Positions 43,514 through 52,596 of a stretch of DNA of 64,000 nucleotides are shown piece by piece. The DNA lies in NCBI GenBank assembly GCA_030601845.1, contig JAUWAY010000001.1, positions 62,001 to 126,000 on the forward strand. Direction: 5' to 3'. The position numbers and the translations under genes were made by a program. The notes below the pieces were generated by a model. It had not been told where the DNA came from. It worked only from the letters and a program-made list of their open reading frames with translations, and ran no database searches. Positions within the stretch are counted from its first letter, which is position 1, and the number at the start of each line of letters is the position of its first letter. Source of the DNA: Phycisphaerae bacterium (GTDB lineage: Bacteria; Planctomycetota; Phycisphaerae; Sedimentisphaerales; Anaerobacaceae).

Positions 43514-43837
43514 ATGGAAGGTAAAATTGCAGTTTTAGGTGATACCGATTTTGTGATGCCGTTTTCGGCACTCGGAGTCGATACATACCCCGTAGGGCGG
43601 ACAACCGAGCAAATCACCGAAAGTGCCGGTAAGATAATGGAGGGTAAATATGCCCTTGTCGTGGTTGCCCAAAATGTAGCTCCTGCGGTTCAGGAAATCT
43701 TTTCAGCTTACGAGAAAGTCCCGACCCCTTGTATAGTGGTTGTGCCGTTTACAATCGAATCTAAGGGCTTTGCGACACAGGCACTGGCAGAAGTGCTTAA
43801 AATGGCTACGGGCATCAATATCTTGCAGAATAGTTAA
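43514..43837 (+). CDS. atpF: V-type ATP synthase subunit F
   Basis: 107 aa from ATG 43514 (MEGKIAVLGDTDFVMPF); the 27 preceding ORF codons come from spacer repeat. The Rossmann-like fold is typical: GDTDFVMPFSALGVDTYPV, ALVVVAQNVAPAV and TPCIVVVPF. Subunit F is part of the central rotor stalk together with D. No ribosome-binding site precedes the start; the tract ends directly at it. It follows the phosphodiesterase gene by 46 nt. Confidence 0.9.
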   Translation: MEGKIAVLGDTDFVMPFSALGVDTYPVGRTTEQITESAGKIMEGKYALVVVAQNVAPAVQEIFSAYEKVPTPCIVVVPFTIESKGFATQALAEVLKMATGINILQNS

Positions 43838-43919
43838 GAAGCGGAAAAGCAAAAAGAAATCAAAAATTAAAACGCAAAAATCAAAATGACATATAAAAAT
43901 GCAAAATGCTAACAAATTT

Positions 43920-43968
43920 TTGAATTTTGATTTGTAATTTTGATATTTGATTTTTGATATTTAATTTC
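43920..43968. repeat. Heptanucleotide tract before subunit A
   Basis: Seven 7-nt units, mainly TGATATT and TGATTTT, extend an AT-rich spacer of AAAATCAAAA-type phrases and lead to the AGGG before subunit A. Confidence 0.7.
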
Positions 43969-43985
43969 AAATTAGGGTTTTGGTA

Positions 43986-45764
43986 ATGAATGAAACGAAA
44001 GCAGGCAGGATAGTCAAAGTTGCAGGGCCTGTTGTTGTTGCCGAAGGTATGACCGGTTCGCGAATGTACGACGTTGTTCGCGTCGGCAAACTCGCCCTGA
44101 TAGGCGAAATCGTGGAACTGCGCGGTGATTCGGCTTCAATCCAGGTCTACGAAGAGACCACCGGCGTAGGTCCCGGTGAACCTGTGATTGATACGGAGGC
44201 GCCTTTGAGCGTTGAATTGGGGCCGGGCCTGATTGAAAGTATTTATGACGGCATTCAAAGACCGCTGGACCTCCTGGCAGATGCCGAAGGCGAATTTATG
44301 AGCAGGGGCATTACCATGCCGGGCCTGAACAGGGAAAAGAAATGGCACTTTAAGCCAACGGCTGAGCAGGGAACAAAGATAGTCCCCGGCGATATTATAG
44401 GAGAGGTTCAGGAAACAACGCTGTTCACACATAAGATTATGGTGCCGTCCGGAGTCAGCGGGAAGTTGGAGAAACTAACCGAAGGCGATTACACAGTTGA
44501 TGAAACGATAGGGGTTGTGGTCGCCGAAGATGGTGGCAAAACAGAGCTAAAACTAATGCAGCAATGTCCTGTCCGCAACGCCAGGGCGATAACAAGGCGG
44601 CTTGCACCAAATAGAGTTCTTGTCACCGGTCAGCGGGTTATCGACACCTTCTTCCCCTTAGCCAAGGGTGGCACGGGCTGTGTGCCCGGGCCCTTTGGGT
44701 CCGGCAAAACAGTCGTTCAGCATCAGTTGGCCAAATGGATTGATGCCGACATTGTTGTATATGTTGGCTGTGGTGAGCGTGGCAATGAAATGACCGATGT
44801 CCTGACGGAGTTCCCGGAACTGAAAGACCCTCGCAGCGGCGAGCCGCTGATGAAACGCTCGGTACTGATTGCGAACACATCGAATATGCCGGTAGCGGCC
44901 AGGGAAGCATCGGTCTATACCGGCATTACCATAGCGGAATATTTCCGGGACATGGGTTACACCATCGCCCTGATGGCCGACAGCACCAGCCGATGGGCTG
45001 AAGCGATGCGGGAGATATCGACGCGCCTCGAGGAGATGCCCGCCGAGGAAGGTTACCCTGCTTATTTGGCAGCCCGGATTGCGGCCTTCTATGAAAGAGC
45101 CGGCCGTGTGCAGTGTGCCGGCTCCCCCGAACGGGAAGGGACTTTATCGATTATGGGCGCCGTAAGCCCGCCGGGTGGTGATTTGTCCGACTCGGTCGTG
45201 CAGGCGACACTGCACGTGGTCAAGGTATTCTGGTCGCTGAAAGGAGAGCTTGCTTACCAGAGGCATTTCCCGGCCATTGATTGGCTCACCTCTTATTCAT
45301 TCTATAAGCAATACCTGAAAGAGTGCTTCGAGGACAAGGACCAGGGCCGGGAAATGGAAGCATTGACCGTGCAGGCAATGGGGCTGCTGGAGCAGGAAGC
45401 CGAGCTTCTTGAGATTGTTCGGCTGGTCGGTGCCGAGGCCCTGTCACCGGCAGACCGGCTGGCACTTGAGACAGCACGGTCGATTCGCGAGGACTTCCTG
45501 CACCAAAACGCCTTCCACAAGGTCGATACACATACCTCGATGGCCAAGCAGTATGAAATCTTAAAGACCATCCTGCACTTCGAAAGCCAAGCTCTTGCGG
45601 CTATCGAGGCTGGCGTTGAAACCGCTGACATTTTCAAATTGGCTGTGCGAGAAGAAATCGCAAGGGCAAAATATATTCCGGAAAGTGACATTGAGAAAAT
45701 CCCAAAGATAAGGCAAACAATCGATGAGCAGATGAAGCAGCTGCAAATCCCAGCGGTGCCTTGA
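43986..45764 (+). CDS. atpA: V-type ATP synthase catalytic subunit A
   Basis: 592 aa from ATG 43986; the ORF track begins with a TTG two codons earlier. The P-loop PFGSGKTVVQHQLAKW is near residue 235, preceded by the non-homologous bulge region (about 110-190, KKWHFKPTAEQGTKIVPGDIIGEV). Further markers are YVGCGERGNEMTDVL, ALMADSTSRWAEAMREIS and SPPGGDLSDSVVQATL. It hydrolyses or makes ATP in the A3B3 head. Together with the subunit K signature it would couple ATP to Na+ movement. Confidence 0.96.
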   Translation: MNETKAGRIVKVAGPVVVAEGMTGSRMYDVVRVGKLALIGEIVELRGDSASIQVYEETTGVGPGEPVIDTEAPLSVELGPGLIESIYDGIQRPLDLLADAEGEFMSRGITMPGLNREKKWHFKPTAEQGTKIVPGDIIGEVQETTLFTHKIMVPSGVSGKLEKLTEGDYTVDETIGVVVAEDGGKTELKLMQQCPVRNARAITRRLAPNRVLVTGQRVIDTFFPLAKGGTGCVPGPFGSGKTVVQHQLAKWIDADIVVYVGCGERGNEMTDVLTEFPELKDPRSGEPLMKRSVLIANTSNMPVAAREASVYTGITIAEYFRDMGYTIALMADSTSRWAEAMREISTRLEEMPAEEGYPAYLAARIAAFYERAGRVQCAGSPEREGTLSIMGAVSPPGGDLSDSVVQATLHVVKVFWSLKGELAYQRHFPAIDWLTSYSFYKQYLKECFEDKDQGREMEALTVQAMGLLEQEAELLEIVRLVGAEALSPADRLALETARSIREDFLHQNAFHKVDTHTSMAKQYEILKTILHFESQALAAIEAGVETADIFKLAVREEIARAKYIPESDIEKIPKIRQTIDEQMKQLQIPAVP

Positions 45765-45767
45765 AAA

Positions 45768-45816
45768 GTGTGAAGCGTGAAGCAAAATACGGGATAAGCT
45801 TCACCAGATACGAGAT
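45768..45816. repeat. Heptanucleotide tract at the A-B junction
   Basis: Units GTGTGAA and GCGTGAA, then degenerate frames ending ACCAGAT and ACGAGAT, fill the gap and run into the AGGAG before subunit B. Confidence 0.7.
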
Positions 45817-45827
45817 AGGAGTTTGAG

Positions 45828-47216
45828 ATGCTATCTACGAAGGAATATCAGACGGTTGCGAGTATCGCCGGGCCGCTGATGTTGGTGGAGATGGTTGACG
45901 AGGCCAAATACGGCCACATCGTCGATATCGAACTCGGCGACGGCTCGGTGCGTCACGGCCAGATTCTACAGGTGGAGAATGATAAAGTTCTCGTTCAGGT
46001 CTTCGAGGGCACCCGTGGCGTTGATGTTGATAAAAGCACGGTTCGGTTTTTAGCCAGGCCGCTGGAGTTAGCTGTCTCGCCGGACATTCTGGGCCGGGTT
46101 TTCAGCGGGCTTGGGTTACCGAAAGACGATGGTCCCGCTATCATTCCCGACAAGCGTCTGGACATCAACGGCAGCCCCATCAATCCCTATGCCCGTGACT
46201 ACCCGAACGAGTTTATCCAGACCGGCATATCGACAATTGACGGCCTGAACCCGCTGGTGCGTGGCCAGAAGCTGCCCATATTCTCAGGAGCGGGCCTGCC
46301 CCACGACCAGATAACCGCTCAGCTTGCCCGCCAGGCAACGGTCCTCGGCAAGGGCGAGGAGTTTGCCGTGGTATTTGCAGCTATGGGGATTACGTTTGAG
46401 TCAGCCCAATTTTTCATCGACGACCTGCACGAAACCGGCGCCATTGAGCGGGCAGTTATGTTCTTAAACCTTGCAAACGACCCGGCTATTGAGCGGATAG
46501 CGACGCCGAGATTTGCGCTGACCGCCGCCGAGTATCTCGCCTTCGAACTGGATATGCATGTCCTGATAATCTTAAATGATATGACCAACTACTGTGAGGC
46601 GCTTCGCGAAATCAGCGCAGCAAGAAAAGAGGTGCCCGGCCGACGTGGCTATCCGGGCTATCTCTACACGGACCTGGCAACCGTTTACGAAAGGGCCGGG
46701 CGAATCAAGGGCAAAAAGGGCTCTATTACAATGGTGCCGGTATTGACAATGCCCGAGGACGACAAGACCCATCCGGTGCCGGACCTGACCGGCTATATTA
46801 CCGAAGGCCAGATAATACTGTCTCGCCCGCTGCACAGAAAGGCGGTCTCGCCGCCGGTTGATGTTTTGCCGAGCTTGTCACGACTTAAAGACAAGGGCAT
46901 CGGCCAGGGTAAAACCCGCGAGGACCACGCCGACCTTTACAACCAGCTTTACGCCGCCTATGCCCGCGGAAAGGAAGCACAGGAATTAGCGACGATTATG
47001 GGCGAAGCGGCCCTTTCGGAAGAGGACAAAAAATATATGGACTTTGCCGATAAGTTTGAGCAAAGATACGTCTCGCAGGATTATTATGAAAATCGCTCGG
47101 TGGAGCAGACCCTCGATTTGGGCTGGGAATTATTGAGTATGTTTGAAAACGTCGAGCTAAAGCGAATCGATATCAAACTTATAGAGAAGTATATGCCTAA
47201 ATTCCGAAGTGCCTAA
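45828..47216 (+). CDS. atpB: V-type ATP synthase subunit B
   Basis: 462 aa, ATG start with AGGAG 7 nt upstream. The regulatory head subunit: it has [18 protein letters not shown] in place of a P-loop, [40 protein letters not shown]-type core and the downstream [25 protein letters not shown]. The family is non-catalytic but binds at the A-B interfaces. The C-terminus ends FRSA in a segment, GTGCCTAAAGTG, that is repeated 26 nt later in the spacer before subunit D. Confidence 0.96.
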   Translation: MLSTKEYQTVASIAGPLMLVEMVDEAKYGHIVDIELGDGSVRHGQILQVENDKVLVQVFEGTRGVDVDKSTVRFLARPLELAVSPDILGRVFSGLGLPKDDGPAIIPDKRLDINGSPINPYARDYPNEFIQTGISTIDGLNPLVRGQKLPIFSGAGLPHDQITAQLARQATVLGKGEEFAVVFAAMGITFESAQFFIDDLHETGAIERAVMFLNLANDPAIERIATPRFALTAAEYLAFELDMHVLIILNDMTNYCEALREISAARKEVPGRRGYPGYLYTDLATVYERAGRIKGKKGSITMVPVLTMPEDDKTHPVPDLTGYITEGQIILSRPLHRKAVSPPVDVLPSLSRLKDKGIGQGKTREDHADLYNQLYAAYARGKEAQELATIMGEAALSEEDKKYMDFADKFEQRYVSQDYYENRSVEQTLDLGWELLSMFENVELKRIDIKLIEKYMPKFRSA

Positions 47217-47294
47217 AGTGAGCTAAAGTGTGGAGTGCCTAAAGTTACGGAGTATTTTTAACTGTAGCTCACTGATATACGAGGAACACGATAA

Positions 47295-47912
47295 GTGCTT
47301 GCGACTGTAAATGCTACACGAATGGAGCTGTTACGGCTGAGGAAGCGAGTGGCTTTGGCCAGCCGGGGTCACCGCCTTCTCAGCGAGAAGCGGGATGAGC
47401 TTTCCCGGCAGTTAATTCACATCGCGAAAGAAATCCGGCCTTTGCGCGAGCGTGTCGAAGCCGAATTGCTGGAAACGTGCCGGCGTTTTATGTTGGCCCG
47501 TGCGACGATGGAGCCGGAGGATATAAAGGCCGCCCTTGAAGTGCCCACCAAGAAGTTTACATTAGCCGTCGAATTTGCCCGCATAATGAACGTAAAAGTG
47601 CCGCATCTGGAAAAGGAAATAACCGGCGAAATTATCTGTTACGGCTTTTTAACCACCTCTGGTGAATTGGATGTTGCATTGTTAGCTCTGGAGAGGGCTT
47701 TCGACCATTTGATTGAATTAGCTGAGAAGGAAAAGCAGGCCCGTCTTCTTGCAATCGAATTGCAGATGACCCGCCGAAGGGTCAACGTCCTCGAGCACGT
47801 TGTCATTCCCGAACTGCAGGAGACCATCAGGTTCATTTTCGATAAGTTGGCCGAGGCCGAACGCGACAACATCTCTCGCCTTATGAAAATCACCGACATC
47901 ATAAGGGCGTGA
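47295..47912 (+). CDS. atpD: V-type ATP synthase subunit D
   Basis: 205 aa, GTG start at 47295 with GAGGA upstream. The coiled-coil central-shaft subunit: N-terminal helix (ATRMELLRLRKRVALASRGHRLLSEKRDEL) and C-terminal helix (RRRVNVLEHVVIPELQETIRFIFDKLAEAERDNISRLMKI) form the antiparallel shaft that turns in the A3B3 head. It is the last gene of the operon. Its TGA stop is in the first unit (CGTGAAT) of a heptad tract. Confidence 0.94.
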   Translation: MLATVNATRMELLRLRKRVALASRGHRLLSEKRDELSRQLIHIAKEIRPLRERVEAELLETCRRFMLARATMEPEDIKAALEVPTKKFTLAVEFARIMNVKVPHLEKEITGEIICYGFLTTSGELDVALLALERAFDHLIELAEKEKQARLLAIELQMTRRRVNVLEHVVIPELQETIRFIFDKLAEAERDNISRLMKITDIIRA

Positions 47913-47970
47913 ATCGTGAAGCGTGAAGCGTATCCCGGACAAATTCGAAATACGAAGCACGAAATTCGAA
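47908..47970. repeat. Heptanucleotide tract after subunit D
   Basis: Nine 7-nt units in one phase, from CGTGAAG through CGTATCC to ATTCGAA, ATACGAA and GCACGAA. It includes the subunit D stop and is followed by a GGTTCGACAGGCTCACC-type dispersed repeat. Confidence 0.85.
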
Positions 47971-48187
47971 ATGGTTCGACAGGCTCACCATCCTGACATG
48001 ACCCTTTATCTGCTTTATCTGACTGTTTAATTCTTTGCATAATTTTTTATTTTTTCACTTCAATTTTCTCTGAAATCATGATAAAATATATAGAAGTTGC
48101 TGTAGTGCCTCCAGACATCGTTGAGCTATATTCACATAAGAAACCTAAGGTGCAGAAAGGAGAGAGAGAACGTTACAGACATCGGCA

Positions 48188-48877
48188 GTGGAAAGACGGG
48201 GATTTACTCTAATCGAGCTCTTAGTGGTGATTGCGATTATTGCGTTGCTGATGGGGATCCTGCTACCCGCCCTGAGCAAGGTGCGGAAACAGGCAAAATC
48301 AGTGGTGTGTCGCAATAATTTGCGACAAGTCGGCATGGGCGCTAACTTTTATGCCCACGACTTCGATCTGTCTATCCCGCGTGGCCACGGAAGTGCAGCG
48401 ACCATAGAACCCTGGTTCATACTCTTTATGCCCTATCTGGACCAAAAGCCCATCGACAATGATTACCGCTCCGTGAAAATCTTTCGCTGTCCCAGCTATC
48501 CCGACAAAAAGCAGACCCTTGGCTATGTGATCAACGGTTATCGTAACCCCGGCGAACCCAAATACGAGTCGAGCTCGCAGCACAAACCGACCAAATTGAC
48601 AAAAATTCGCCGGCCCGGTGAAAAGATTTACCTGGCTGACAATGAAGATGGACCATGGCGTCGTATCATCACATCAGCCATCGACCCTGGTCTCGGAAGT
48701 AATGACGTGTTTCGTCCCGGCCATCTGCCCATGTCTGAGGATACGAGTCAGAGCAGGGGTCGACGCGTGGCCAGGCAGCGCCATAAGAGCGGCTGTAACG
48801 TGTTGTATTTGGACTGGCATGTGGGCTATGTAGATGCCGAGGACGTGACCAAAGAGCAGTGGATACTGGAGAAATAG
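48188..48877 (+). CDS. Type II secretion/pilin-like protein with prepilin leader (planctomycete H-X9-DG type)
   Basis: 229 aa from GTG 48188. The start is preceded by AGGAG only 28 nt upstream, so the true start is uncertain. The leader RRGFTLIELLVVIAIIALLMGILLPAL is a class III prepilin signal: cleavage before Phe, Glu at +5. The rest is a small globular domain with KIFRCPSYPD, YLADNEDG and CNVLYLDWHVGYVD, the last resembling the H-x-DG-type end of planctomycete pilin-like proteins that sit in large families in one genome. Assembly would need a prepilin peptidase and a T2S/T4P system, not in this window. A weak promoter-like pair (TTCAAT, TAAAAT, 17 nt apart) lies at 48059-48087. Confidence 0.85.
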   Translation: MERRGFTLIELLVVIAIIALLMGILLPALSKVRKQAKSVVCRNNLRQVGMGANFYAHDFDLSIPRGHGSAATIEPWFILFMPYLDQKPIDNDYRSVKIFRCPSYPDKKQTLGYVINGYRNPGEPKYESSSQHKPTKLTKIRRPGEKIYLADNEDGPWRRIITSAIDPGLGSNDVFRPGHLPMSEDTSQSRGRRVARQRHKSGCNVLYLDWHVGYVDAEDVTKEQWILEK

Positions 48878-48880
48878 CAG

Positions 48881-49283
48881 TTAACAAGCTGCGAATAGTT
48901 CCTTAACGGATGGTCGTATCAATACGATGATTGTGAATACGCCTAAAACTGTTCCACATGGCATAAAAATGCAACTGATACAGGCCGTAACTAAAGCAGA
49001 ACATGTAGTATTTTTTCTTTGCAAGGTGCCGACCAGCAATTATCAGGCAGATAGCAAGAGCCCAGCCACACAGCATGATAAATCCGGGTATTAAAACAAA
49101 CATCAGGCCGAAAAGAAAAGCTGGAAACTCTCCATTAGAAGAAGCTTGCTCAAAATGTCCTGTAAGCATTGCTATACCAATTAGCAGGTGAATAATCGGG
49201 AAACAAGCGAAAAAAGCTGCAAGGCCTCCAACTACATAGTGAAAAATCGAAAGCAGCTTCAAATGTTCTTCGTCCTTATTCAT
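48881..49283 (-). pseudogene. Small membrane protein with a C-terminal frameshift
   Basis: The 126-aa ORF (48903-49283) starts MNKDEEHLKLLSIFHYVVGG and has three to four membrane helices (about 12-40, 52-85 and 96-112). It matches a family common in planctomycetes and other bacteria. After Tyr-Gln the reading is foreign (LHFYAMWNSFRRI). Shifting the frame by one base at CAGTTGC (about 48965-48977) restores CIFMPCGTVLGVFTIIVLI, then RPSVKELFAAC and a stop at 48881, which is the usual tail. So a single T has probably been inserted. It could be a real mutation or an assembly error. Function unknown. Confidence 0.8.
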
Positions 49284-49910
49284 TGAAATATCCCATTTGC
49301 CTTATAGCTTAACAACTAACTCCGGTTATCTTCACCAAAAAAGACAAAACGCACAACACGATACCCAAAGTTTTCTAATCCGACAAGCAAATCCGCGACT
49401 CGTCGCTCATGTTTCGATTCTCTATGTATCAGATAAATCTGTCACGTCCTCCGTAGAATTTCTACTTCGGAGGATGGAGAAATCTGTGGCTGAAAAACAA
49501 TAAAACCTCGCGACTTGGTGCCTTCGTGGCTAAAAAATCGACCAAAAGCGCAGGGGAACTGCGCACAAAAATCGGAATTCTTAAAAAATTTTAAGTCCTT
49601 TGATAATAACAGCTTAATCCTGTCAATCCTGTCAAAAATCACCCAAAATTCGACCAAAAGCGCAGATAGCTCTAATTATAGAGGGACGTTTTTTTTGCGA
49701 GTCGCAAATCGCGAATCGCATGGACTTTATTAAGGGGAAAATAATGGGAAGCACGTCAGTGCCTAAAAAAATCTGTGTAATCTGTGACTGCGCGGGGGAT
49801 AATTATGTTCTATTATGCAAAACAAAGCCAATTTCCGCAACGACAAAATGAACACAACCTTCTTTCTCACAAAGGATTATGAAGAAAAATGCGGATAAGG
49901 GCTATGAAAA

Positions 49911-50008
49911 AACAAACCCAATACAAACCCAATCAAACCCAATACAAAGCCAATTAAAGCCAATATAATGCCAAAACAAACCCAAAACAAACCCAATCAA
50001 ACCCAATC
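49911..50008. repeat. Repeat run with 10-11 nt period (AAACCCAATC type)
   Basis: Nine units, AAACCCAATC, AAACCCAATAC, AAAGCCAATT and relatives, alternate between 10 and 11 nt, giving an average near the DNA helical turn. Confidence 0.85.
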
Positions 50009-50037
50009 TTGTCCGCCATAGCCTTGGCGAAAGCGGA
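50009..50037 (+). repeat. REP-like palindromic element (copy 2)
   Basis: TTGTCCGCCATAGCC at the left and GGCGAAAGCGGA at the right match the element at 24205-24233 in opposite orientation (26 of 29). Confidence 0.75.
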
Positions 50038-50137
50038 TTCAAAAGGGACGCCTATGCTACTTTTTGAAAAAAATATTTCGTGGTTAAATTCAAAAAAGTA
50101 TGGTAAAACAGCGGCAAATTTGAACCGATAAGATGAA

Positions 50138-51010
50138 ATGATGGCATCTAACAAATTAAATATCCACGAAAGGCCGAAGCTCAATAGCCCCCGGCTGTTA
50201 TTGGGTTTTTCGGGCTGGATGGACGGCGGTGATATATCAACGGCGACGTTAAAATGCCTTATTGACAAGCTGGACGCCCGGAAGTTTGCCGAGATAAAGC
50301 CGGAAGGATTCTATATCTACAACTTCCCCGGCTCAATGGAAATAACCTCGCTGTTCAGGCCGCACACAAAGGTAGAGGACGGCCTGATCAGGTCTTTTGA
50401 GGTCCCGAAAAATGAGTTTTTCTGCGACGAGCAGAACAATCTTATACTGTTTTTGGGCAAGGAACCTAATCTGCTGTGGGAAGAGTTTGCTGACTGTATA
50501 TTTTCGATATGTTCCGAATTTGGGGTTAAGGTGATGTATTTTATAGGCAGCGTTGCCGGTCTTGTGCCCCACACGCGTGAGCCGAGGTTGTTCTGCTCGG
50601 TTTCGGAAGCAGCGCTTAAAGAGACCTTCCGGCATTACGGCGTAAACTTCACCAACTACAAGGGCCCGGCCAGTATCGTTACTTACCTGACGGCTAATGC
50701 CGACCAGCGGGATTTGAGTATGGCAAGTCTCGTGGCCACGATTCCTGCTTACGTACAGGGTAACAATCCTAAATGTATAGAGGCGGTGACAAGACGGCTG
50801 GCGGGTATTCTGGGGCTGCAAATAGAGCTTGATGACCTTCGGAAGGTCAGCGATGAGTTCGAAAAGAAATTAAACGAGGCTGTGGCCGAGCAGCCGGAAT
50901 TAGCCGGTAATATCTGCAAGCTGGAGGAGGACTACGACAACGAAATCTTCAACAGCGAAATGGTTGAACTGAAAAAATGGCTGGAGCAGCAGGGAATCAG
51001 GGTGGATTAA
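50138..51010 (+). CDS. PAC2-family protein
   Basis: 290 aa, ATG start. The sequence matches the PAC2 (proteasome assembly chaperone 2-like) family: RLLLGFSGWMDGGDISTATLKCLIDKL, EGFYIYNFPGSMEITSLFRPH and YFIGSVAGLVPHTREPRLFCSV. Bacterial and archaeal PAC2 proteins have no settled function; some have been linked to proteasome or ATP-grasp systems. No proteasome gene is in this window. Start context has no clear ribosome-binding site (AAGATGAAATG), so MASN one codon later is equally possible. Confidence 0.85.
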   Translation: MMASNKLNIHERPKLNSPRLLLGFSGWMDGGDISTATLKCLIDKLDARKFAEIKPEGFYIYNFPGSMEITSLFRPHTKVEDGLIRSFEVPKNEFFCDEQNNLILFLGKEPNLLWEEFADCIFSICSEFGVKVMYFIGSVAGLVPHTREPRLFCSVSEAALKETFRHYGVNFTNYKGPASIVTYLTANADQRDLSMASLVATIPAYVQGNNPKCIEAVTRRLAGILGLQIELDDLRKVSDEFEKKLNEAVAEQPELAGNICKLEEDYDNEIFNSEMVELKKWLEQQGIRVD

Positions 51011-51021
51011 AGAATTGGTTT

Positions 51022-51049
51022 GATGCTGGATGCTGGATACTGGATGCTC
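51022..51049. repeat. Heptanucleotide tract (GATGCTG type)
   Basis: Four 7-nt units, GATGCTG twice, GATACTG and GATGCTC, lie in the gap between the converging PAC2 and nuclease genes. Confidence 0.85.
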
Positions 51050-51094
51050 GTATCTTTTGAAGCGTCGCCGTGCCGGCGACGGCTAAACGATTTA

Positions 51095-52501
51095 TTACTT
51101 GAGGATAATCTGGTCTTGATAGGCGGGGACGGCTACATTCCAGCCCGTTTTCTGTTTGACGTAATCGCCGAATGCCTTTGCGTTTTTGCTCTCGCCGTGA
51201 ACGATAAAAACCCTCCTGGGAGGACTTTCCAATTCCCTTAACCAATTGAGCAGTTCATCTCTGTCTGCATGGGCTGAAAAGCCGCTTATTCGAACTACTT
51301 TCGCTTTGACGGGATACCTCTGGCCAAGTATCCTGACCCTGTCGGCGCCTTCGACGATTTGTCTGCCGAGCGTTCCGATTGCCTGGTAGCCGACGAACAT
51401 TATCGTGTTTTGCGGCCTGGAGATGTTGTTGACGAGGTGGTGTTTTACTCTGCCGCCGGTGCACATACCCGAGCCGGCTATGACCATTACCGTGCCTTTT
51501 ATGTGGTTAATTGATTTTGACTCTTCTGTTGTCCCGGTCATTTTCAGTCCCGGAAAATCAAACGGCGACTTATCCTGGTGCACAAATTTGGTCATTTCAT
51601 CGTCAAACAGCTCTCTGTGACGTTGAAAAACCTTAGTAATTCTTGTGGCCATCGGGCTGTCCAGGAAAACCATCAGGTGTGGTATCGCACCGGCGAGCAA
51701 TAGTTCGTTTAAGTAATATAAAACCTCCTGGGACCGTTCGAGTGCGAAGCTTGGGGTGATGATGTTTCCGCCGGCTTTTTTTGTCGAGTTTATCACGTCA
51801 GCAATCATATTCTTTGTATCTTCGCGTCCCTTATGCAATCTATCGCCATAGGTGGACTCAATGAGGACGTAATCGGCAGCGTCAAAAATAGTTGGGTCGC
51901 ATACGATAGGTCTGTCGGGCCTGCCGATGTCACCGGAGAACAAAATAATCCTTTCTTCGCCCTGCCGGCGCACCTTTACCCTTATCATCGAAGAGCCGAG
52001 AACGTGACCCGCATCATAGAAGGTTGCTTCCACGCCATCACCAAGAGCTACGGACTTTCTGTACCGGATGGGTGAGAAAAGTGGGAAACAGGCCCTGGCG
52101 TCCTCGGTAGTATAAAGCGGGACCTCCGGGTATTTGCCCTTTCGGCCCTCTCGTTTATGTCTTTTGCGTTTAAACTTGGCATCTTCTTCCTGCAGGTGTG
52201 CCGAATCCAGCAGTATAATCTGTGCAATCTCCGCGGTGGCAGCGGTGCAGTGTATCTTACCTGCGAATCCCTCTCGAACCAGCTTCGGCAGCAGGCCACA
52301 ATGGTCGAGATGAGCGTGGGTTAAAAGGACGGCGTCGATACTGTCAGGTGGGATGGGAAACGGGTCCCAGTTTCTTGTCCTGAACTGCCTTTCCTGATAA
52401 AATCCGCAATCTATGAGAACCTGGACGTCATTGGCTTGCAGTAGAAATCGCGACCCCGTGACATTTTGAGCGGCACCTAAAAAACTTAACTGTATTTGCA
52501 T
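51095..52501 (-). CDS. MBL/beta-CASP RNA nuclease (YSH1/CPSF-like)
   Basis: 468 aa, ATG start. The MBL core is at the N-terminus (LLQANDVQVLIDCGFYQE, LLTHAHLDHCGLLPKLV), followed by VEATFYDAGHVLGSSMIRV and GDIGRPDRPIV. The beta-CASP part has ITPSFALERSQEVLYYLNELL and a C-terminal VRISGFSAHADRDELLNWL. Such enzymes cut RNA or act in 3' processing and are found across archaea and many bacteria besides RNase J. It is cytoplasmic. The gene is convergent with the PAC2 gene; the following heptad tract occupies the gap to the next gene. Confidence 0.92.
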   Translation of the reverse strand: MQIQLSFLGAAQNVTGSRFLLQANDVQVLIDCGFYQERQFRTRNWDPFPIPPDSIDAVLLTHAHLDHCGLLPKLVREGFAGKIHCTAATAEIAQIILLDSAHLQEEDAKFKRKRHKREGRKGKYPEVPLYTTEDARACFPLFSPIRYRKSVALGDGVEATFYDAGHVLGSSMIRVKVRRQGEERIILFSGDIGRPDRPIVCDPTIFDAADYVLIESTYGDRLHKGREDTKNMIADVINSTKKAGGNIITPSFALERSQEVLYYLNELLLAGAIPHLMVFLDSPMATRITKVFQRHRELFDDEMTKFVHQDKSPFDFPGLKMTGTTEESKSINHIKGTVMVIAGSGMCTGGRVKHHLVNNISRPQNTIMFVGYQAIGTLGRQIVEGADRVRILGQRYPVKAKVVRISGFSAHADRDELLNWLRELESPPRRVFIVHGESKNAKAFGDYVKQKTGWNVAVPAYQDQIILK

Positions 52502-52512
52502 ACTTAACCTTC

Positions 52513-52596
52513 AGAAGTCAGAGGTCAGAAGTCAGATTTACAAATCGTATGTCGTCTATCATCTGCCGTTTGTCTTCTGTCATCTGTCGTTTGTTA
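52513..52596. repeat. Heptanucleotide tract with drifting units
   Basis: Twelve 7-nt units keep one phase while the sequence changes from AGAAGTC and AGAGGTC through CAAATCG and TATGTCG to TCTGTCA, TCTGTCG and TTTGTTA. The last unit includes the stop of the minus-strand gene at 52594. Confidence 0.85.

Larger units (their letters stand above)
49284..50137. other. Repeat-rich intergenic region, no gene seen
   Basis: The stretch has no credible ORF. It contains a hairpin (49445-49475, TCCTCCGTAGAA and CTTCGGAGGA), phrases such as AATCTGTGTAATCTGTGA and CCTTCGTGGCTAAAAA that recur in other spacers, a 10-11-nt repeat run (49911-50008) and a REP-like element (50009-50037). Confidence 0.7.

Noticed and set aside
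49297-49733. Short ORFs in the spacer
   Set aside because: They are composed of dispersed repeats and have no ribosome-binding site or family match.
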